The notes: generated from the letters alone by a model not told the origin. A DNA stretch of 64,000 nucleotides from Polytrichum commune (GCA_950295325.1 OX485805.1:15921501-15985500), one strand, 5' to 3'; shown: positions 10,251-22,441, counted from the first letter of the stretch. A program made the numbers and translations.

Positions 10251-10748
10251 TATTACACCCCTACTAGCTTATTATTCCACTACAGTGCCTGCTAGCTACA
10301 TTATAGACTTCAACTTTGTCACACATAGACTAGATAGACTTGTCCACTAGGCCACACTAGGTTAGACTAGTTTGGCCGTTGTAGTTGGGACCCCTAACCT
10401 ACTGCAGTGGTGTGGGCACTTCTTCGTACAAGAATGATTATGTCATGTGAAAACGGTCATTCGCACTGTTTTAGGGGTCCTTTGGGTTGTGATCGGGTTA
10501 TGGTCGGGTCGTGGCCGTGCTTATTGTGACGGTTTGCTATCTTTCGTTCTAAGTTTGTATATTCACATAGTTGTAATTCTGGATTTGGACTTAGTCCAGT
10601 TTTACTTAAATATTAATTACAAGCACCGTCCATGTTTAAGTTGTTCTAGTAGGGAAGAATATAAAACAAACAAAGAAAAAATAGAGGACAAAAATGTATT
10701 GGTTAACATGAGTACACATTATTTGGTTTCGTGTGACATGTACTAAAT
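10251..10748. other. No recognised feature
   Basis: The plus-strand open frame at 10447-10746 (99 residues) is hydrophobic in its middle but matches no family I know. Confidence 0.35.
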
Positions 10749-11139
10749 AAGGTAGGGGTGCCAATTTCTGTGCGGGTCCTAAAGTCGACCCCCATGGTCG
10801 GAAGCAACTATCTAGGTGCTTTTACATGGGTTTACAAAAGCACCTATCAAGGTGCTTTTACCGTTCACAACGCTGCCAGCATTTCATTGGCTGCCAACGG
10901 TCGGTTTTAGAAATCCACCATGTGGATATACCACGTACCCTATGTGCAAGTGTTGGTCACTCTACAAGGTTTCCTTTAAAAATTTGTAGGAAATCATAAA
11001 CATGCTGGAAATTTTTGATTTTTTTATAGTTGCTCTTACACCAGCTTTGCGGAGTGCTCAAAATTTATAAAAAAAAAATAGTTTCAGCATCCCAACTAGG
11101 CACATCTGAAGTTTGGACGGAAATTGGCACCCCCACCTT
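10749..11139. mobile_element. MITE of about 390 bp
   Basis: The ends AAGGTAGGGGTGCCAATTTC (10749-10768) and the reverse complement of GAAATTGGCACCCCCACCTT (about 11120-11139) differ at a single base. No transposase lies between. A triplicated word in alternating orientation, AGGTGCTTTT / AAAAGCACCT / AGGTGCTTTT (10814-10859), can form either of two competing stems. No clear target duplication remains, so the superfamily is open. Confidence 0.7.
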
Positions 11140-11584
11140 GTCAATGACAGGCCATGAGATATAGCATTGGTACAATTATTGTGGGTCGTGATATTTTGCT
11201 AGTAACGTCTTTTCGCATTGATGTTTGTTGTTGCAGATTGCATGAATTAGTCCATGGCTTAAGTGCATGTACATAGATAAATGCAGGTTAGTCAATCATG
11301 ACAAGCAGAATCGACAAATATATAACAAGTGGCCTAGGAGAAGAGGCTTCACCTTATGCTAACAAGAACACGTCAATATTCTAGAGATTGAAATATTCAT
11401 GTGGGTCGCAATAAATAATTGGCGCATTAATTCGAATGTCACATTAGATCATATACTTAAGTGTAATGAGGAAATGGTTGTAAAATTATAGGGTGTGGTA
11501 TGACTTGAGAAGTCTTATGATATCAATTATCAAACCACTAGTGCCCACAATTTGAAGGTGCGGCTTCAAGGCCAAGCAACTTAA

Positions 11585-12175
11585 CCCCTAAAGGACCGTA
11601 AGGCCCCCAGGGGGCTTTTGATTGTAGAAAAGTGCAAATTGGATGAGATTGTTCCAAAGAAGCCCAAATTTGCGGGGAGAGGACCCAGGCTGTTTTTGCG
11701 AGATGGATCCAATGGTCTTTTCCGATCAAAAAATGATGAAGGATTGGATTTTTGGCGAATTCTTTGAGTTTTCAGTTTTTGGGCCCAATCTCATTGCTTG
11801 GAGACTTCAGAGTCCCATATTTTTTTTTCCACACCTCAAAATTTGACGAAAAAAATTCCACATGAGGGTCATAATGTTCTTTACATGTGGTAAAAATTTC
11901 AGATGTTTTGGAGCACTTCTAAGCAATCTGATTCCAGCATAAGTACGAAGTACCCCCTGCCCGAACAATTTCCATCAATCTTCTCAACGGTGGCAATTTC
12001 TCAGAAATTGTGCGATCTTGTTGATCTTTTTTTCATAAACAAGCTATGTAAGTCTTCTTTAGTTTCAACGGTGCCGATCGTGAAATTTACCCCACACAAA
12101 TAAGAAATTGAGCTTGCTACAAGAGCTAATCAAGAAAACATGACCTAAGCTAAAACACCCCCGGTCCTTTAGGGG
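11585..12175. mobile_element. piggyBac-like non-autonomous element (TTAA-flanked)
   Basis: A perfect 14-bp terminal inverted repeat, CCCCTAAAGGACCG at the left (11585-11598) and CGGTCCTTTAGGGG at the right (12162-12175), is flanked on both sides by TTAA (11581-11584 and 12176-12179). TTAA target duplication with a terminal C-run is the hallmark of piggyBac transposons. Just inside the left end is a 13-bp palindrome GCCCCCAGGGGGC, comparable to the subterminal repeats of that superfamily. The interior has no transposase; the short frame at 11643-11846 is unrelated. Because TTAA is itself a palindrome, the flank could instead be the outer part of an 18-bp inverted repeat of another superfamily. 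Confidence 0.6.
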
Positions 12176-12179
12176 TTAA

Positions 12180-15100
12180 CCCCCAGTTTTATTGGTCACT
12201 CTCTCTTGGTGCCTTTGGCTCGGTACAAAACTTATTTTAATATGCGATATTGATGGTAGTAAAGTACAACACTGATGGTATTTAGTAGCACATTTGCTAT
12301 TTGCCAACATGATATAGTTTGTCAACTTAAGTCACTTTTTAAAGTGAAATTTTGTTTACATTATGACAATTACGATAGCATATTGGGATACTCGAGATGA
12401 TGGTTTTGTGTTTTGATATGCAAGAGGAACATTTCCTTGAGCATATTAACAACAAGTGTGATGTGTTTACATTTTAGTATGCAAGAGGAATATTCTCGAA
12501 CATACTAATGTTTGGTGTTTATTTGTGTACACTTTAATCAACTTGTAAACCATTGTGCAACATATGCATGCACCTCGTAACATTATTGAAGATACTCATG
12601 CCAAGATGTTAGTTAGCACACTTGAACACCAAGTGTCATGAAGTGAGGCTAACACTGAAGTTGTTGATCATAGTGTACCCTATCATGCACCTCAAAGTGG
12701 GGTAAATGACAATTTTACACATGTGACACTTAATACCATGAACAAAGTAGTTGTTCTTTGCTTTAATTTGCGTTGACTAAAGAAAGAAAGTGCTATGAAT
12801 TTCTCTCAATATTACTAACCTATTCAATGCACATCACTTGTAATCCAATGTTGTTTGCCAGTCAGTCATGACAACCGTGAGTGTCGGTGTTCATACTAAC
12901 ATGGCAACATTAGTGAGTTTCAAGACCAATGTGTAAACAGGAAGTTGAGTTTAGGCAACCACTTTAACATTACGGTCCAACACCAACAAGGACATCACTT
13001 TCAATTCTTCTTGAGTTTAAGGCCTAAACCAATGACTATAACCATTTGAAAACCAACCATGCCATCAACCATAACCATCATGAATTCCTAACTACAAGTG
13101 CCAATGGAAAAATGTGTGTGGTTGATTTTGATGGATACCTAACCACCACCATCCTTTGTTTGTGATGCAACTTAATCAACCCCACTGATCTTCATTACCA
13201 TGATGTGCAAAATGGAAGATGATGTATGACGAGGAAATGAATCCATGACTTAGTCAAATGTTGAGCTCAAAGCTTCTCTTCACCTTGAAGGGGCCAAAAA
13301 CATTGATCTCTATCTAAAAATGATTTCAATTAAGCATAGAACCAAATTTTAACTAGGCCCAAAGGAATGTTTTGTTGAACTATGCACTTTGTGTATAATA
13401 CATGATGGGACATATAATTGGGTAAGAAGGCACTGATACATGAATTGAATTTAATGAAAAAAAAAATCTCAGCAAATGTTGCAAGATGGATAGGAAAATA
13501 GCAACTTAAATTGTTGCATGCATTTCCTGTAAAACGTTTTGAAGTATCAACAATTGAAAAATAGCCACATGCTTGTAAATCTACCGTGCACCAGACTCGG
13601 TTCATTTCATGATCAATGACATCTTATAGTAAAGGTGCATGTCACCCGTGACTCGTTCCTTACCAAGTACAACCATCGTACATGAGTACACATAATATTA
13701 TAAGTGTCAATGTCACCCATGACTCAATGTTCTTTTCTTAAGAATTGCATTCGCCCTGGACAAGCCCATAAAGTGTAAAGAACTCCAAACATTTTCTTGC
13801 ACCATAATTCCAAGGGGCAAAAGTCAATGCGAAGGAGATGAAGTTGCATTGTGTACTTTTAATCTGACCATTTAGGCAAGTTTATGTACAATACAAACTT
13901 TATACTCCAAATAACGCCATGTGATGGATTCAACACATGAGGTGGTAGCCTTCACGAGAGCTTGAATACAAGAATACCTAATTCTAGAGCCCATAGTCAC
14001 TAGGTGGTACCTAATTTTAATTTTAATTTTTGTATTTCCAATTTTGGATAGCGCTTATGTACAAGTACTTAACCAACAAAATATTAGAAATAGAGTGAGA
14101 CCTGATATATGCTATTTTATTTTTGCAATATTCTTTTAAGTATTAAATGCAACATAGCATCATTTCTATTCACATGTTGTATTATAAATATTGTACAATA
14201 CCCTACAATGTCACATTTGTTTTTTGGTAGAACTACATTATGAATATTATTTAGGATGGTACAAAATTTGTCAAGGTCACAAGGTTTTTCCGTTCACATC
14301 CTCAACTCTTGAGCATTTAGTAGTATTATTATAGTGCTAGGTCGTGTTATTGCACTGTTTTTGTATTGTCTAGTAATGTTCTTGTGGTTGTGTTCTTGTT
14401 CATCATGTTATATCCCTATCATTGTTTGGTGTCTCAATCCCTTGTCATTATTGCATTCCACCCTTTATCCACATACTTAGTAGCATAAGGCAACCCATGT
14501 CTTATGTTAATGAGCCACCTTATATTATTAAGCATATTGATAAAGGGTGCTTGAAAACACCACACACATATTGATTTTAAACAACACAAAATATATATTT
14601 ATATATTTATATATTTATAGAGGGTTAAGTTTAAATGGAATAAATATAAGTTCAAACTACCAAAGGGTGCAAGATAATGGGGAAAAATAAAAAGAGAAAA
14701 AAATTAGGATATTAGAAGAAGAAAAGTTTTAGATAGATAACCCTCCTAAAAAAATTGGACTCACTATGTACAAAATCTATGAGATAGTGAAGTTCCTATG
14801 CACTTATGGCCTCATTTTTCCATTATGCAATTTTCTTAAACAATTCGGAATCCTTTCATCTTTTATTCCCAATATACATAAATATAGAATGTCTTCTAAG
14901 GGCTTTCGCAACCCTCATGGATTGACAGTCCTTGAAGGGCTTTTGAGAGAGTCTTGAAGTGATTTAATTACTTTGCCACAATTTGACCATCAATTTTCTC
15001 ACTTCACAAAAATCACAAAATGTTCAAAAGTGTGAAAGGATGGCTCAACCCCATGGCCTTAACCTCAAGAGTTTGCAAGGCCCAAAACCAATTCTACATT

Positions 15101-16341
15101 TTATTTTATTTTATTGGAATTGCTAGGCAATGGGAAGTGTATTTGGAATAAGTCATTCCTAGGAACATCTTGGCAAAAGTGCTACTTGTAATCTCAATTT
15201 TACGTTCTAACCATGAGTCCTTCTAGAAAGTGCTATTATATGTATGATGGTTGGAGTACAATCCAATCACAATTCTTGTAGTGTATACCTAGATATTGAC
15301 ATAATGGTCTCTTGTATACACAATTTGTTATGTAGAATGACTAAGTTACCGTAGGAGCTCACTTCTTGATGAGGCAATATTCCCTTCCCTCATTACCTTC
15401 ACTAGCAAGTGAAATGCAACCTCAACACTTGGAGTACATGGTTTGTTCATATATCATGTTCTCCATTTATGTACCTAAGCGTCAATGGCAATAGTGTACA
15501 ATGTCCTCAAACCCTTTGCATCCCAAGCCTCTTGGTGAAAAGAAATGATGACAAGAATGAAATCATACAATGACATGCTTGTAATTTTATGGATCTTGGA
15601 TCAACAAGACTCCTATGTTTGTGGTAGTGTGCATAATATGATTAGTCGTTTTGTGAAGTCACGATACAAACAACATAACCCCATGCAGATGTGTCAAACC
15701 CTTTACGTATGCAAACACAAGCATTGTACACAAACCATACAAAATTCATCACAACCTTCATGGGTTAACCTAATTCCCATGGATCTTAAAAGATAACCCC
15801 TAAATGCTCGAGATTATTATTATTTATTTAGAGATTAGTGTATGTGGTTGTGAATATAAAACTAGTCACCATGTACCAAATAGTCTTGAATCCGGAAAAG
15901 ATGGCAACGGAGGGGGGGGGGGGAGGTTGGACTATAAGATCTCACACACCACAAAACAACACCAACACTTTCCAACATCATCACAACAAGTTTTTCACAA
16001 AAGAAATTCAAGGCACTTTAAAATTAAAGTTATTAAGTTGTGTGTGTTTGTTCATGTGGGCCCCAAGACTATAATCATAAGTACCACAACTAGTGCACAT
16101 TCAATTTAAATATGCGCTACCTACGGCATTCCATGATTATATTCTAAGGATCCACATGAACGAACACACTTAGCTTAAATATGTTATGGGCTTCACTTCA
16201 TACATTTCTAGCTTTTATACTTACTTCACCAAGGAAGATGTATGGTACATACAATAGTGACATGGGTGGTACTTAAACATTCCCTTCTAGTTTGTAAGGG
16301 GTGTATTCTTTCAAGTGCCCATGTCACATTTGGACCTTCAT
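12180..16341. other. 4 kb without a recognised feature
   Basis: AT-rich unique-looking sequence. A minus-strand open frame at 13330-13605 (91 residues) and plus frames at 14766-14957, 15545-15796 and 15804-16109 show no domain I recognise. A poly-G run lies near 15909-15922. Confidence 0.4.
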
Positions 16342-17278
16342 TGTCGCAACCCATGTTAGTGCCCCTTAACTTATTTTGACGTCTTCCCAACTCTAGCAAG
16401 TGTCACAAGTGCTAACATGCACATCCCACACACGTGCATGGTTAGCTCCCCATATCATGGACCTCCAAGCTCATGCCTTGATAACCAACCCTTCTACACA
16501 TGCATTCAGGATTCTCCCCTTAGTAGGTAGCTATTGATTAGATGTGGATTTCCATTCATGAAAGTCCAAACTTGAGTTGATCATCGCATTGCCGGAGCAA
16601 CACTACAACAATCCAAAGCATAATTGCCAAGTATGCTTTGGGTGGGGTCGGTTGGCAACGCCCCCTCACCCATATAAGCCTCTAGGACTTCGGGCAGGGC
16701 CCCACCCCATTGTCAAGTAACTTTTTGTCTCTCCTAAGACTTGGGGCCAAGTAGACATTTTCCCTTAGCCATTGGGGCAAGAAGCCCCAACAGCTTCATA
16801 TCATCATAACTTCATTGTGTGATCTCTGCTCCTATCAAGCAACCACTTCTTTGACATCTACGCTTTGCATAGATGCCAATAGACTCATCACTTGCCCCCA
16901 TTCAGGCAAGTATTAAGGAAGTTATGGTTGTTCTAACCTCAACACTCCCATGCGCCACTCTTAGGTCATTGTTGTCCCAGGGCATTGACCCTAGGCATCG
17001 CCCCATTCAAATTGCCACATCTCCTAGCTCACACCTCCGATTGGGTAGTTCTTGAGCATTCTAGAGCCCGGACGCCATAAGCTCCTCAATGCTCATGGCC
17101 TTCCTCTCATGACTCCTAGTCTCTCTGAGTGGAAGGCATTCTCAACGCCCGGGGCCCTCACCTATACTAGGATCACTTGGACCCTCACACCAATGGCGGC
17201 ACAAGTTCCAAGCGTCACTCCAGGGTTCCCCTTGTGCCCATGGTGTTGCGGGCACTCCTCATGGAGAGGTGCGCGACA
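16342..17278 (-). mobile_element. Solo LTR, family B (copy B1)
   Basis: The segment begins TGTCGCAACCC and ends GGTGCGCGACA, so its termini are the inverted words TGTCGC and GCGACA, as in LTRs. It is flanked by TTCAT and TTCGT, a 5-bp target duplication with one change. It aligns end to end with 43633-44599, where a primer-binding site fixes the orientation as minus. No internal retrotransposon sequence borders it, so it is a solo LTR. The open frame at 17052-17333 is part of the LTR and is shared with the other copy. Confidence 0.8.
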
Positions 17279-19514
17279 TTCGTGGCTTGTAGAAAGGCTC
17301 TTGACACTGACACTAGCTCAACTAGGCCAATGACAAACGGCTTGGTGACCAATATTGTAGGTTATGGTAGATTTTGTATAATATGTGATGATTGCCACAT
17401 GTACCACCAAGTGTACATGCCAACCTTGCCCCAATACATATTTGAATCACTTACGGGTTGTATACAAGTTGCATATTTTTTTATAATACTTAAAAAATTA
17501 CACTATACATAGGACCAATGCCCCCATATTCCCTTTCCATTGTTTCTGCAAGTGCAATAATTACTCAAACCTAGAGGCTTTATATAACAAACATAGAGCA
17601 CTTTTGGGTCTCGTGGGCAATTAAAGGTTAAGTCATTTAGAAACGGGACCAGGATGGGTGACCCTCTTGACACTTTATTTTTAGTGCACCCTACCATTCT
17701 GATCCATCCAATGATAGTGGGAGTATCCGAGCAAGCCAAATATTTTCAACAAACCATATAGGTTTCATAAATGCACACCAATTGATCTACATTAGTTCAA
17801 GGTAATCACCTTTAAAAAGAAGTAGTATACTTCAAAGACTCCTTACTTCTCATGATGCATGTTGTGAGATTACATATGGTTTTGACCAAGTAGAAGATGA
17901 AGCAACACCATGATTTAGTCCAGTAACAACATCACAATTGACTCTTCCTCCTCTACTAATGTTTGAGAAGCAAAAGTAAAGGTACTTGCATAGGATGCAT
18001 CATGGTGGGGCATCGACAAAGTGGTGGAGATAGGCTTTGAACCCAAAGACCTCATCAAGTGGAAATGCTTGCTATATAAACATTGGGAAAATCACATGGG
18101 CACTCCGGCAACTCAATTACCCAATACCACATGATGTGCATAACATTACTCAATGATGTGGGCCCCTAAAATATAACAGTGGGATGTTGAGAGCTCAATC
18201 TGAATCTAAGTTTCCTTGTGCAAATTTTTGAGCGTCTCACTATTAAATTCTAAGGGTCCATGTAATAAGCATTCAATGTTGAGTAATGTTGTTGGGGGGG
18301 GGGGGGGAGGGATATTTTCATGTGTTAGTTGAGTCGGGAAAAAATACTATATGAAATGGGAAGTGTGCATTATCCCTCTTTCCTTAGGATGGAGAATGAG
18401 AATTAATGGGCAACACAATTTCAGGGGGAAATCGAAGTTTGAGGAAGGATATTTGACCTCCACTCCATTTATAACCTTGAATTGAATGTGATTTGAGTTG
18501 AAACAAATTTTTATACATAAATTTGTTGGTGTGGACTCAAGATTGTTTTATTTTATCTAACATGTATCACGATGGCATATTCTTGTTTTTGAAACCTTGC
18601 TCAAAGTTTTCATATGTTTTGTATTTTTTTAATTCATTTTCCCCTTAAGTCTCAAGATATAAATTAATATAAATTCACACTTGCAACATTAATAATGAAT
18701 TAATGCGTTGACGGCCACATTCCAACTTTCATGTCTGATAACAAGACAAGTCTACTATCTCATATGTTGACTCTCTTACATCACATGAAAGTGTACAACC
18801 AATGAAATGTTGGAATATCCCATCCAAAACCTCACCGACATTGAGTGAGTCTAATTTTCTTCACCACAAAGGTTGGCATGTGGACTATGAGAGGTGGAGA
18901 GAAGAAGAAGGAATTTGACCAGTCAACAAAAGAAAGCAACTATGCGTCACATATGGCGACTTAAGTAAGAGTGGCAATAGTATTGTATATTATCACGGTA
19001 ACCGTTTTTGTTGCAAGTGGAGTGCAACATGAAGGCCTATGTCAAGAGGTCACCTTTGTTGTGGCACAATTTGAATGAGAAAGGGCTTTGCTCTTAGCTT
19101 TTTGCTTGCATACTTCTCCATCATTACTTTGAGGTAAGCTACATAAGATGGGAGGCTTGTCACATATAAGTTACGGATTCTCTTCCTAAAGTAGTTACCA
19201 TCGTACAAAGATCTTAGATTTGTACTCTAAAATGATACATGTGTTCCAAGAAGATCTTACCACTTTAGGAAGGGTGTCCGTGATAGGCCCTTCTACCCAT
19301 AAAGTCACATGGCTTGGTGTGATGGACATCTTTATTCCATGCAGACACTCAAAGTGGGAGACCTATCACAGATGGATCACAGATTTCCTTCCTAAAGTGG
19401 TTACCAACATACAAAGGTCCTATTAAAATGGAACACAAAAGGTTCCCAAAGTGCAACGATCATAAACAACCTTTTCAAGCGCAATTTAAATCTTTGATTG
19501 CGGTTCTCATTCTG
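17279..19514. other. No recognised gene; short direct repeat
   Basis: Mostly unassigned AT-rich sequence with a run of 14 G near 18296. A block of about 40 bases (CTTCCTAAAGT(A/G)GTTACC...) occurs at 19180-19215 and again at 19388-19425. No coding features are recognised. Confidence 0.4.
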
Positions 19515-19596
19515 CATAACATTATTCAAATTCATAATAATGTTCTGTGGGACTAACAATATTCCAATATTGTTATGAATCTGAATGATGTTATGT
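19515..19596. mobile_element. Tiny MITE or inverted repeat (family M, copy 1)
   Basis: The arms 19515-19543 and 19567-19596 are imperfect inverted repeats of about 29 bases (CATAACATTATTCAAATTCA against CATAACATCATTCAGATTCA). The same arm sequence flanks the longer element at 48039-48195, and both share GGGACT-ACAATATTCCA just inside the left arm. This marks a dispersed miniature family. Confidence 0.55.
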
Positions 19597-19868
19597 GTAC
19601 ATTGAATCTATATGACATTGGTTGTTGCTTACTTGGTGTTACTGTAGTGTACCTATCTTATGCACAATCATGAAGTAATAGTTTGCTATTTTATGAATGG
19701 GGCACCTCGAAATCTAAAAATTATATCTTTAACATATCCCTTGTATAATGAAGGGATAAGAATCAGCAAAGCATTTCACTCCCTTGAAAGATATGAATCA
19801 CATGAGATAAAAGGGTATTTGTGGAGGGACCCCTTCCACAATGAATACCCTAAGACATCATATTAGAC

Positions 19869-20158
19869 ATGTCAGGCTCCATCAAGACTCTGAATGATTA
19901 AATTGACAAGGTCAAACAAAATCCTACCCGCCTACAAAGCATTTCTAAATACAACTCCCTAAACCACATTATTAAAGGAATTCACAACTTCCAAAAAAAA
20001 ATCTCGCTCAACTTACCCTCCAAACTTACCACTCCCGCTATCCCTAAATCAAAACTCATGAATTCTAAAAAATCACTCAATTTAGAACCCATAACCGTGA
20101 AAATAACAATATTACTCTCTAACTCAACAACCTTTGTACAACATACCTAAACCCAAGA

Positions 20159-20192
<34 letters not shown>

Positions 20193-20505
20193 ACCACAAA
20201 ACCCCCTGATACATCAAACCTAAATGTTGAACCCACACACAAAATAACCCCCCAAAAAAACCTTATCCAAACTGAAAAATCGACACCCCAACAAAAAACA
20301 CACTATCACATCCCACTAACCAATCCAACTACCAACAACCTCACACACTTACTCACACAAAAACCTGCAAACCCCCCACCCACTACCAAATAATAATGGC
20401 AATACAACTCCAAAACACTCCTAACATTCTCCATTCTAGGCCACACCCACCCCACATACCACCCCCGTAACCCACATACCCATCACAACAACAACCAACC
20501 ACTAG
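19869..20505 (+). pseudogene. LINE relic, 5' part (ORF1-like)
   Basis: From the ATG at 19869 (M-S-G-S-I-K-T-L-N-D) a lysine- and asparagine-rich frame runs to about 20150 with one internal stop. It is followed by C/A-rich sequence of the same unusual composition as the reverse transcriptase region at 23817-26090. I infer that both belong to one plus-strand non-LTR retrotransposon now split by later insertions. ORF1 proteins are poorly conserved, so this part rests on composition and position only. A (TA)13 tract interrupts it at 20161-20186. Confidence 0.4.
20161..20186. repeat. (TA)n microsatellite
   Basis: Thirteen uninterrupted TA units inside the LINE relic. Confidence 0.95.
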
Positions 20506-20763
20506 TAAGGGCCACTTCACACATGAGCCAAGAGCCGTGACCTTGTAATGGTGAGGACCCTTGACTCTCATCCAAAGGCCGTACCATGGGTGTTGGGAAA
20601 GCCATTTTATGTAGACTTGGGCCCTCAAGCATAGTGTGAAGTGAGAATGAACCATGTTGCGGGACCATTGCATATTTTGTTGGCGGAAAAAGAGGGGAGG
20701 ATTTGGTTTAATATAATATGTCTCCAAGTTTATCAATTTAAGATAATTACTTGGTGGTGTTTG

Positions 20764-20847
20764 TCTGTCCTGGAATCTGTTCTGGAATCTGTCTTGGAAT
20801 CTGTTTTGGAATCTGCCATGCAGTCTGTCCTGAAATCTGTCCTGCTG
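20764..20847. repeat. 12-bp tandem repeat, 7 copies
   Basis: Units of the form TCTGTYCTGGAA start every 12 bases from 20764; the fifth unit is the most diverged. It gives a four-residue peptide repeat in one frame on each strand, which is a by-product of the DNA repeat. Confidence 0.85.
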
Positions 20848-20866
20848 GAAAAAATATTAAAAAATT

Positions 20867-20937
20867 CATGGTCTCCCGAAATTTGCGTCAAGCCCACCTC
20901 TTGGAGGTGGGTCTGACGCAAATTCCGGTAGACCATG
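20867..20937. other. 71-nt near-perfect hairpin, 34-bp arms
   Basis: The arms 20867-20900 and 20904-20937 pair at 30 of 34 positions (plus one or two G-T pairs) around a 3-base loop. The outer 8 bases (CATGGTCT), an 11-base block (AATTTGCGTCA) and the inner 8 bases (CCCACCTC) are perfect. The fold lies just after the 12-bp repeats inside the outer PIF/Harbinger element. It may be a nested palindromic micro-element or a foldback able to give small RNAs. Confidence 0.75.
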
Positions 20938-21596
20938 CACCCTTATCCACAACCAGCCATGTAGGACTCCATGTAGACTTTTCATCCACGAACTTTTCTT
21001 TGGGCTTTTAGGTCTTCACCTCCTAGTGTGAAGTGAACTTGGACGGTCTTCGCCTTTTCGACCAATGAGAGCTCTTAGGGCCGGTTTACACTACGGTGGA
21101 GAAGGCCTCCGGTCGGTCAAGAATGCTTGGCCAAGACATGGTTATATGAGGCAAATGGTGGATGTGCCGGAGAAGAATGAAAGGCAATAAAATATTTCTT
21201 AAGGAGTCTTGACCGGTTGAAGTCTAAACACCTAGAGGAGAAGTTTAGCGGAGAAGTCCACCGGTGAAGAGAAGTTCACCTAATGGTGAAGATTTTTTGT
21301 GATAAAAAACCATAATTCTCTACATTCACATTGTATCAAAAGATTTCAACAAGAATTGTGTTCAAAAGAATTGTGTGATATAATGTTCAATTTTATTCAA
21401 AAGATAATGAAAATTGCCAAATTGCCAATTGTCAAGTTTGGCCCATGTAGGAAATAAATGTCTCCTTGGGTGTTTAAGAATGAAGAGGGGAAAACCCATA
21501 CACATTGGACAAAGCACTGCTCTTTGGTATTATTTAAGAGATGCTCTCCTCTTAATCATCCTCATCAATTTCTCCCTTCTTATTTGATCTTCAATC

Positions 21597-21935
21597 ATGG
21601 ATAATCGAAGAAGAGAGATTTTGTGCTCTCCTATGATCTTTATGGTTTTGAAGTATTTTATCGTTTCAACTATGGCGATACAAAAAACCATCATGTATCA
21701 CCACAATGCTTCAATTATGGTGATGGCATATTTTTTGTTTGGGAGCAAGGAGAGGGCGGTGTGGAAATTTGACCGGCCAAGTGGATATGTGTCACAAATT
21801 CTTTTTGGATCATATAATGCAAAAATGTTCAAAGATCGTGTACGGGTGAGTAAGCCTACTTTTTATTTATTTATGTGATTTGCTTGGACCCATGTTGAGC
21901 AAGAAAGATACAAAAAAAAATTGCACAAAAAAAAA
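21597..21935 (+). pseudogene. Truncated PIF/Harbinger (HARBI1-like) transposase
   Basis: The frame opens with M-D-N-R-R-R-E. Residues around 66-91 (GSYNAKMFKDRVRVSKPTF) match the conserved N-terminal block of PIF transposases, where an F-x-x-R-V-R-V/M-S-x-x-T-F motif precedes the nuclease domain. The original frame stops at 21878. A shift of frame there continues with C-D-L-L-G-P-M-L-S-K-K-D-T, the next conserved block of the same family, up to about 21935. The DDE catalytic region is absent, so this copy cannot transpose itself. Strand and position agree with the enclosing TIR element. Confidence 0.75.
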
Positions 21936-22061
21936 ATCGCTAAGGAGCTACTACAACAAAGAGAGAGAGAGAGAGAGAAGCTTGCCAACACCTTAGGTTT
22001 TGAAAAAAACCAGATCTAAAATCTACGGTCCAGATCTATTTTTCAAAATTAATTTTTTATT

Positions 22062-22125
22062 GAGTTGGGCTTCTCCGGAGGAGGAGTTTCTTGTCCAGCC
22101 TCTTGAGGCCGGAGAAGCCCAACTC
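22062..22125. other. 17-bp perfect inverted repeat
   Basis: GAGTTGGGCTTCTCCGG (22062-22078) and its exact reverse complement (22109-22125) surround a 30-base loop, inside the inner PIF/Harbinger element and downstream of the transposase fragment. Confidence 0.85.
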
Positions 22126-22441
22126 CAAAAAGTGCCGTGATGTAGGTGGCCATGTCATTTTATCATCCATGAGAAAAGTTCACCACCATTGTTTTCTTCA
22201 CCTAGTGTAAACACCCACCGGTCAAGAGTTGCATTTTCGACCAATCACAATTGAGAAACGCCCTTTTTTTCATGACCGGTGGACTTCTCCACCGTAGTGT
22301 AAACCGGCCCTTACATTGCCATGGTCAAGGGCCTTTAGCCTTGTGTGTGAAGTGGCCCTAAACACCGTTGCCCAATCAGAAGACGTCCACCCAAATCGAG
22401 GGCCCATCTCCCACATTACCATATTCCTCCCCATCTCAATG

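Larger units (their letters stand above)
21078..22310 (+). mobile_element. PIF/Harbinger element (inner), deletion derivative with a transposase fragment
   Basis: The termini GGGCCGGTTTACACTACGGT (21078) and its reverse complement at 22291-22310 are perfect and continue to about 27 bases. TTA flanks both sides (21075-21077, 22311-22313). Inside is the start of a HARBI1-like transposase and then no catalytic domain, so this is an internally deleted copy. The sequence just outside its left end (about 21005-21072) resembles its own right subterminal region (about 22190-22255), hinting at a second relic copy alongside. Confidence 0.85.
20509..22358. mobile_element. PIF/Harbinger-type element (outer), inserted in the LINE
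   Basis: The element begins GGGCCACTTCACACA (20509) and ends TGTGTGAAGTGGCCC (22358). The perfect 15-bp terminal repeats extend imperfectly to about 45 bases. It is flanked by TAA on both sides (20506-20508, 22359-22361). The TAA duplication and GGGCC start are typical of PIF/Harbinger and Tourist elements. It carries a 12-bp repeat tract and a long hairpin on the left, and a second PIF/Harbinger element (21078-22310) close to its right end. Confidence 0.75.

Noticed and set aside
17052..17333. Proline-rich frame shared with 44370-44609 as a conserved gene
   Set aside because: Both frames lie inside copies of LTR B and run antisense to the element; the similarity is that of the LTR itself.
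18296..18309. Runs of 10-23 G or C here and near 15909, 41770, 47634, 50812 and 61805
   Set aside because: Simple homopolymers, possibly of uncertain length in the assembly; no G-quadruplex pattern with separate runs.
20641..21011. Overlapping frames on both strands with four-residue repeats
   Set aside because: They are produced by the 12-bp DNA repeat and the hairpin next to it.
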